DNA of 49,337 nt, taken from positions 1 to 49,337 of the forward strand of contig NZ_JANJUE010000027.1 of NCBI RefSeq assembly GCF_024710765.1, read 5' to 3'. Below the pieces are notes generated by a model, which saw only the letters and a program-made list of their open reading frames with translations, was not told the DNA's origin and made no database searches. The position numbers and the translations under genes were made by a program. Each line of letters starts with the position of its first letter. The first letter of the stretch is position 1. The DNA is from Pseudoxanthomonas sp. GTDB taxonomy: Bacteria > Pseudomonadota > Gammaproteobacteria > Xanthomonadales > Xanthomonadaceae. Shown one piece after another: positions 44,322 through 49,337 of the stretch.

Positions 44322-45527
44322 TTGAACGTTCTGATTGGATTGGCCGTGCTGGCCGCCGTCGCGGCGATCGGTGCCTTCGCCATCTGGCGCCTGCTGCGCG
44401 CGCGCAACATGGAAATCTGGATTGGCAGCTACCTGCGCCGCAAGCCGCCGCAGGTCACCGATCGGCCGGTCCATGTGATGTTCTGCTTCGTCGACCATTT
44501 CGAACCGATGTGGCGGGGCGCGGACCTGGCCACCCAGCGCACGCGGGTGGATCGCTGGTGCCGCGAGTACCGGGACATGGCCGCGCGCCACCGCGACGCG
44601 GACGGGCGACCGCCGCAGCACAGCTTCTTCTATCCGGAAGAGGAATACACGCCGGAACACCTGGAGAAGCTGGCCGAACTGTGCGCCGACGGCTATGGCG
44701 AGATCGAGGTGCACCTGCACCACGACAATGACACCGAAGCCAACTTCCGCCAGAGCATCACCCGCTTCTGCCACATCCTGCACGAACGCCATGGCGCGCT
44801 GCCGCGGGATCCGGCCAGCGGCGAGCTGCGTTTCGGCTTCATCCACGGCAACTGGTGCCTGGACAATTCCCGTCCCGATGGTCGCTGGTGCGGCATCGAC
44901 AACGAACTGATCCTGCTGCGCGAGCTGGGCTGCTATGCCGACTTCACCATGCCCTCGGCGCCCAGCGACACCCAGACCCGCATCATCAATTCGATCTACT
45001 ACGCCACCGACGATCCCCACGCGCCCAAGTCCCACAACGAGGGCACGCCGGTACGCGTGGGAGGCACGCCGAGTGGTGACCTGATGCTGCTGCAGGGCCC
45101 GCTGGGCCTGAACTGGCGCGACCGCCGGATGGGCATCATCCCGCGCATTGAGAACGCCGACGTGCGCGGCGGCCAGCCGCCGACCGCCGCCCGCGTGGAT
45201 GCCTGGGTGCGTACCGGCGTGCACGTGGAAGGCCGTCCGGACTGGGTGTTCATCAAGATCCATACCCACGGCACCCAGGAAGCGGACATGGACACCCTGC
45301 TTGGCGCGTCGGTGGACGCCATGCATCGTCACCTGGAAACCGCCTACAACGATGGCAAGCGCTTCGTGCTCCACTACGTCAGCGCGCGCGAGGCCTACAA
45401 CATCGCCAAGGCCGCCGAGGCCGGACGCGAGGGCAATCCCAACGAGTACCGCGACTTCGTGCTGCCGGCGCCGCGCTCGTCGTGGGCCGGCTCCGGCCGC
45501 AATACCGCGACCCGGGATGCCGCGTGA
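44322..45527 (+). CDS. Unrecognised membrane-anchored protein, possibly deacetylase/hydrolase-like
   Basis: This 401-residue protein starts with TTG after GGGGGAAAG and has one N-terminal helix (VLIGLAVLAAVAAIGAFAIW), then a soluble domain. Suggestive features are VMFCFVDHFEP near residue 53 (an early acidic strand end), HSFFYPEEEY, the histidine/aspartate-rich EIEVHLHHDNDTEANF, and FIHGNWCLDNS, an arrangement reminiscent of metal-dependent carbohydrate deacetylases or hydrolases with a beta/alpha barrel. I cannot name the family. Its stop overlaps the GTG of the following GT2 (GTGA). It probably works on the glycan at the membrane, but this is inference from context. Confidence 0.7.
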   Translation: MNVLIGLAVLAAVAAIGAFAIWRLLRARNMEIWIGSYLRRKPPQVTDRPVHVMFCFVDHFEPMWRGADLATQRTRVDRWCREYRDMAARHRDADGRPPQHSFFYPEEEYTPEHLEKLAELCADGYGEIEVHLHHDNDTEANFRQSITRFCHILHERHGALPRDPASGELRFGFIHGNWCLDNSRPDGRWCGIDNELILLRELGCYADFTMPSAPSDTQTRIINSIYYATDDPHAPKSHNEGTPVRVGGTPSGDLMLLQGPLGLNWRDRRMGIIPRIENADVRGGQPPTAARVDAWVRTGVHVEGRPDWVFIKIHTHGTQEADMDTLLGASVDAMHRHLETAYNDGKRFVLHYVSAREAYNIAKAAEAGREGNPNEYRDFVLPAPRSSWAGSGRNTATRDAA

Positions 45528-46315
45528 ACAGCGTTGCCGCCACGCCCGGGCCGGAGGAAACCGACACGCGGGTCAGCGTGATCATGCCGGTCTACAACGC
45601 CGAGCAGACCCTGCTGCGTTCGGCCGAGTCGGTGCTGGCGCAGACGTTCGGGCGGGTGGAGTTGATCCTGATTGACGACGGCTCGCGCGACGGTTCGGCG
45701 GCCATCATCGCGGAACTGGCCGCGCGGGATGACCGCGTCGTCGCCATCCGCCAGGCCAATGCCGGCGTCGCGGCCGCGCGCAATGCCGGCCTGCGCGCCG
45801 CGCGTGGCACCCACATCGCGTTCCTGGACAGCGACGACTGGTGGGTGCCGCGCAAACTGGAACTGCAACTGGCGCGGATGCGGCAGACCGGGGCCCGGAT
45901 CTGCTATGCGAGCTACCAGCGGGTGGCCGAGGATGGCCGACTGCTGTCCAAGGTATCGCCGCCGCTGTCCGTGGACTACCGGCGCATGCTGGGCAGCAAC
46001 CACATCGGCAATCTCACCGGCATCTACGAACGCGGGCTGGGCGAAGCCTCGTTCCAGCGGATGGGGCACGAGGACTACGTGTTCTGGCTGGAGCGCGTGC
46101 GCCAGGCCGGCAGCGCGGTGCGGGTCGAGGACGACGAACCATTGGCCTACTACCTCGTGCGCAACGGTTCGGTTTCCGCCAACAAGCTGCGCGCCGCCGG
46201 CTGGCAATGGCGCATCTACCGCCAGGTCGAGGGACTCAGCGCACCGCGCGCGGCCTGGTACATGATCCACTACATCCGCAACGCGCTGTGGAAGCGCAAG
46301 CCGATGCCGACCTGA
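45524..46315 (+). CDS. Family 2 glycosyltransferase
   Basis: This 263-residue GT-A protein has VSVIMPVYNAEQTLL at the start, LIDDGSRDGS near 49-57, the DSDD metal/nucleotide motif at 102-105 and GHEDYVFWLERV as the acceptor-side ED motif. The GTG start at 45524 overlaps the upstream stop by four bases; an ATG-like start further up (45482) would run inside the upstream gene. It likely adds one sugar of the repeat unit. Together with the next gene it forms a tandem GT2 pair, only seven bases apart. Confidence 0.9.
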   Translation: MNSVAATPGPEETDTRVSVIMPVYNAEQTLLRSAESVLAQTFGRVELILIDDGSRDGSAAIIAELAARDDRVVAIRQANAGVAAARNAGLRAARGTHIAFLDSDDWWVPRKLELQLARMRQTGARICYASYQRVAEDGRLLSKVSPPLSVDYRRMLGSNHIGNLTGIYERGLGEASFQRMGHEDYVFWLERVRQAGSAVRVEDDEPLAYYLVRNGSVSANKLRAAGWQWRIYRQVEGLSAPRAAWYMIHYIRNALWKRKPMPT

Positions 46316-46322
46316 CGCGACG

Positions 46323-47222
46323 ATGACGAACCGTTCCCCCACCGTGGCGGCGTCGTACGCCGTCGTGATTCCCGCCTACAACGCCGCCGCCACCATCGCC
46401 AGGGCGCTGGACAGCGTGCTGGCCCAGACCGTTCCCGCCACGCAGGTGATCGTGGTGGACGATGGTTCGCCCGATGGCGGACAACTGGCGGCGGTGCTGT
46501 CCGGATATGGCGACCGGGTCCTGCTGCTGCGCCAGGCCAACGCCGGCCCCGCCGCCGCGCGCAACACCGGCGCCAGGCGTTGTGAAAGCGAATGGATCGC
46601 TTTTCTCGACGCTGACGACAGCTGGTTGCCGCACAAGATGGAGCGCCAATTGGCGCTGGGCCGCGATCCGCGTGCCGGATTGCTGCATGGCTCCGCGCGC
46701 GACCGACGACCCGCGCTCCCGCGTGAACTCGACTTCGATGCGTTGTGGGAATGCAATCGTGTCTGCACCTCGATGACGGTGGTGCGCCGACAGGCCTTCG
46801 AGGCGCTGGGGGGCTTCGACGAGTCGCCGCGACTGATCGGCGCCGAGGACTATCACCTGTGGCTGCGCATCGCCCATGCGGGCTGGAAGGTACTGGCCTG
46901 CCAGGATCGGATCGGCCACTACACGCCCGCCAGCGGCAGCATCACCAGCCGGATCGAGCGCTGCGCCCGCGCCGAGTTGCACAACGCGGCCACGCTGGGG
47001 CAGTCGCTGGGCGTGCCGCAGCCCCAGGTGGAAGCGAAGCTGAGGGCGATCCGCACCGATTTCGGCCAGCACCTGCTGCACGCGCGCAACCTGCGTGGTG
47101 CGCGGGCACTCCTGACCGAGGCACTGACCAGCCGGATGTCGCTGCGCGGCCTCGGCCTGTGGTCGGCCACCTTCGTGCCCACGCCGCTGCTGGATCTGCG
47201 CCGCCGCCTGCGCAATGGCTGA
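46323..47222 (+). CDS. Family 2 glycosyltransferase
   Basis: This 299-residue GT-A protein has YAVVIPAYNAAATIARALDSVLAQT, VVDDGSPDGG near 44-53, DADD at 96-99, and an ED-type motif in LIGAEDYHLWLRIA. It is diverged from its upstream neighbour. It is the last gene of the plus operon and converges on the heparinase-like gene with a 30-base gap in which no terminator was seen. Donor and acceptor are unknown. Confidence 0.9.
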   Translation: MTNRSPTVAASYAVVIPAYNAAATIARALDSVLAQTVPATQVIVVDDGSPDGGQLAAVLSGYGDRVLLLRQANAGPAAARNTGARRCESEWIAFLDADDSWLPHKMERQLALGRDPRAGLLHGSARDRRPALPRELDFDALWECNRVCTSMTVVRRQAFEALGGFDESPRLIGAEDYHLWLRIAHAGWKVLACQDRIGHYTPASGSITSRIERCARAELHNAATLGQSLGVPQPQVEAKLRAIRTDFGQHLLHARNLRGARALLTEALTSRMSLRGLGLWSATFVPTPLLDLRRRLRNG

Positions 47223-47252
47223 GCATCGCGCAGGCGGGGCGTCAGGCGAGGG

Positions 47253-49211
47253 TCAGATCTCGCTCAGCTCCACCACATAGCCGGTGGTGCTGCCGGTCAC
47301 GTCGATGCGGTAGCGCGCGCCGTCCTCGACATACTTGCCCGAGCTGAAATTGCTGTTGATCGTCGCATTGGCGGGTGAAAGCACCCGCACCCGCAGGCGC
47401 CCGGCGGTGGCTTCGCGACTGTTCACCAGGGTCGGCGCCACCGGCACGTTGACCTGGAAGGTCGCGGTGGTGCCGCTGGTGACGGCGAACTGATCGCTCA
47501 CGGTCAGGCGGCGGTTGGCGAAGGCGAACTGGCGCTGCCAGGACGTCACCGCCGTGTTGTCGCAGAACGAGGGGGTCAGGTTGGCATTGGCGGTGAAGGC
47601 GCCGCCGGATCCCGGGTTGACGTCAAGAGTGGACGCGCGACTGTTCGATTCGCACTGGCGAGCGATCGTGCCATTGCGCGCGAACCGCACCAGGTTGTGC
47701 ACGTCGGTGCCCTGGTTGATCCCGCTGCCGCTCCAGATGTTGGCCGTGACCGCCAGCCAGTCACCTGCAAACAGGGTGAACGAACCCTGGTCCTGGTGGG
47801 CGTGACTCTCGTTGTAGGGGCCGGCCACGATCGCCACCCACATCGCATTGCGATCCCAGCCGGTGCGGGCGAACAGATGCCCCACGCCCTTGGCGTGATA
47901 GACCAGCTCGCTGGGCTGCACGGGAGTGGTGCCCGCCGGCAGCAGGTCATAGCGATAGTTGAAGCCCGAGGTCATCTGCGACACCGAGATGTTGCGCAGC
48001 CACCAGGTCGCGACATTACGTGCTTCATTGCTGAGGGCCAGATCGCGTGCCTCCAGCATCAGCCGGCGATGGTAGTCGTACAGTTCGGGGACGGAATTGC
48101 GTGCCTGGTCGCCGATGGGCGCGAAGCGATCCATCGTCGGCACAGTGGCATTCACCCAGTAATAGATGCTGTCGGTGGCGTGCGGACTGGCCAAGGCCAG
48201 ATTCGTGCCAGTGGCATCGCGCCATACTTCGTACAGCCAGAACAGCCGCATGTGCGAGGTGCCATAACCGGTACCTTCGCTGCTGCCGCCGCCGGGCAGG
48301 CGGGCGAAGTACTCGCGCAGGGCGGGCAGCTTGTTGGTCTGCAGGAAGGTCATCCAAGTAGTGCTCCGGCTGGCCAGCGCCCAGTACATGGTCGCTTCCA
48401 GGAAGCTGTAGTAGTAGTTGTTGCCCGGGTTGCTGATCGACCAGCCCGACCACGGGAACGAACGTCCGCCCCATTGCGCGCTGCCGTAGTTCCAGATGTT
48501 CCATACGGCCTGCTCCGCGTACGCGGACCAGCGGTTGCGCTGGCTGGCGGTAATGAACGCACCACAGGTGTCCAGCGTGGTTGCGACGTCGGCGATCATG
48601 GTGCCGACTTCCAGGTAGGAATCGTTCGACACGGCTGGTCGGCCGCCGCCTGCGATGGCGGTTTCCGCCGCCGCCACCTGGCGCTCGGCGATGCTGATGG
48701 CGAGCGTGCAGTAGCGGGTTTCCGGCGACAACTGATACATCATCACCGCCTCGCTGGCGGTGAATCCGTAACCGGTACCGCCGTTGCCGACTGCGGCGTC
48801 GACCCAGTTCTTGAAGCGGGTATAGGCGGCCGAACCGCGGTCGGCATACAGCCGCGCCGAAGGCAGGGCGACCAGGCGCGGGGGCGCGGAGTTCTGGGAG
48901 GCGCCGCCATCGCCGGTGACCGGCGTCTGCACGGGCGGCCGGTTGGCCGAGTTTCCGGCGCTGGCCGGTTTGCGGCCGGTGAGACTGACGAAACGGCTGC
49001 GGGTGAAACTGCCGACCTGGGCGGCAGCGGTGCGCACGTCGGTCCAGGTGCGGGCGGTGATCCACTGTGCACGTTGGCCCAGCAGACCACTGGCACTGGC
49101 GGCGCCAAGGCAGGTCAGCAGGGGAACCGTGACGGAAAGCGAAAGGAGGAAACAGCGCCAGCGGGCGGACCGCGGCAGGCGGGGGGAACCGGAAAACGGG
49201 ATGCGCGACAA
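47253..49211 (-). CDS. Secreted heparinase II/III-like polysaccharide lyase
   Basis: This 652-residue protein has a cleavable signal sequence (hydrophobic stretch LLSLSVTVPLLTCLGAASAS), an N-terminal alpha/alpha-toroid part containing many aromatic residues, and the heparinase II/III signature ESHAHQDQGSFTLFAGDW with H470, H472 and D474 as candidate active-site or metal residues. A C-terminal beta-sandwich follows (about 540-652). Such enzymes eliminate uronic-acid-containing chains. The start is a TTG with AGGAG six bases upstream. It is the right-hand boundary gene of the locus, divergent from whatever lies beyond 49337. The real substrate may be the polysaccharide made here. Confidence 0.85.
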   Translation of the reverse strand: MSRIPFSGSPRLPRSARWRCFLLSLSVTVPLLTCLGAASASGLLGQRAQWITARTWTDVRTAAAQVGSFTRSRFVSLTGRKPASAGNSANRPPVQTPVTGDGGASQNSAPPRLVALPSARLYADRGSAAYTRFKNWVDAAVGNGGTGYGFTASEAVMMYQLSPETRYCTLAISIAERQVAAAETAIAGGGRPAVSNDSYLEVGTMIADVATTLDTCGAFITASQRNRWSAYAEQAVWNIWNYGSAQWGGRSFPWSGWSISNPGNNYYYSFLEATMYWALASRSTTWMTFLQTNKLPALREYFARLPGGGSSEGTGYGTSHMRLFWLYEVWRDATGTNLALASPHATDSIYYWVNATVPTMDRFAPIGDQARNSVPELYDYHRRLMLEARDLALSNEARNVATWWLRNISVSQMTSGFNYRYDLLPAGTTPVQPSELVYHAKGVGHLFARTGWDRNAMWVAIVAGPYNESHAHQDQGSFTLFAGDWLAVTANIWSGSGINQGTDVHNLVRFARNGTIARQCESNSRASTLDVNPGSGGAFTANANLTPSFCDNTAVTSWQRQFAFANRRLTVSDQFAVTSGTTATFQVNVPVAPTLVNSREATAGRLRVRVLSPANATINSNFSSGKYVEDGARYRIDVTGSTTGYVVELSEI

Positions 49212-49337
49212 GGGGATCTCCTGGCAAGGAAACCGCGCGCAGAACAGAGAATCACGACCTGTGATGATCGCCCGCTGCGGCTCCCCCTAGCCACATACGA
49301 CCCGCGCAACGGCGTGCGCATCATAGCTGCATAACGG
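49212..49337. other. Right edge, upstream region of the heparinase-like gene
   Basis: This 126-base stretch holds the ribosome site of the heparinase-like gene and presumably its promoter. No confident -35/-10 pair, repeat or further gene is seen before the window ends. Confidence 0.4.

Overview
The window is about 49 kb of GC-rich (roughly two-thirds G+C), densely coding DNA from a gammaproteobacterium, most likely a member of the Xanthomonadaceae/Lysobacteraceae (Lysobacter/Luteimonas/Arenimonas-like; genus not resolved). The evidence is the 213-residue LexA with its TTAG-N6-TACTA operator, close agreement of RecA and AlaS with remembered Xanthomonas sequences, and the order lexA-recA-recX-alaS-csrA-tRNA-Ser.

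Region 1 (1-8205) is housekeeping: pncC (cinA C-terminal type), an ABC1/UbiB-family kinase, the SOS pair lexA and recA, recX, alaS, csrA and tRNA-Ser(GCT). Region 2 (8206-11640) holds a BlaI/MecI-type repressor and M56 membrane peptidase module with two near-identical operators, an isolated type IV pilin-like gene, and tRNA-Arg(ACG) on the opposite strand. In E. coli csrA, the Ser(GCU) tRNA and the Arg(ACG) tRNA lie next to each other on one strand, so this stretch looks like a local insertion or rearrangement.

Region 3 (11887-49211) is one large extracellular-polysaccharide locus. It holds an initiating polyprenyl-phosphate sugar transferase, six glycosyltransferases, two Wzx-like flippases, one O-antigen ligase/polymerase-like protein, three NodB-type deacetylases plus one protein that may be a distant relative, two SAM methyltransferases, an asparagine synthase-like amidotransferase, and an unusually large set of acyl-transfer genes (AT3 acyltransferase, two GNATs, two CelD/FemAB-like proteins). 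It also has two carboxylate-activating ligases, a free acyl carrier protein and a NAD synthase-like enzyme. Secreted polysaccharide lyase-like proteins (beta-helix on the left, heparinase II/III on the right) bracket it. The genes fall into tight operons that alternate in strand: minus 20985-17185 (ACP, ligase, NadE-like, GNAT), minus 26506-22312 (GT4, amidotransferase, methyltransferase), plus 26601-29859 (acyltransferase, flippase, GNAT), minus 36881-29875 (J-domain protein, methyltransferase, GT, Gfo/Idh-SDR fusion, two CelD-like proteins), and plus 37047-47222 (deacetylase, polymerase, flippase, CapK-like ligase, GTs).

The gene content resembles the EPS loci that accompany exosortase A in other bacteria, but no exosortase, PEP-CTERM protein, Wza/Wzc exporter or nucleotide-sugar dehydrogenase is seen here. 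The product is inferred to be a heavily acylated, probably amidated and partly deacetylated glycan, assembled on undecaprenyl phosphate and flipped by a Wzx/Wzy-type route. Notable small-scale features are a probably leaderless lexA, a 31-codon leader ORF coupled to the initiating transferase and embedded in a cluster of CsrA-like GGA motifs, a divergent gene pair sharing one CATG as both start codons, and a heptad-repeat sensor region in the M56 protein. Functional statements rest on motif recognition by eye; no database search was run.
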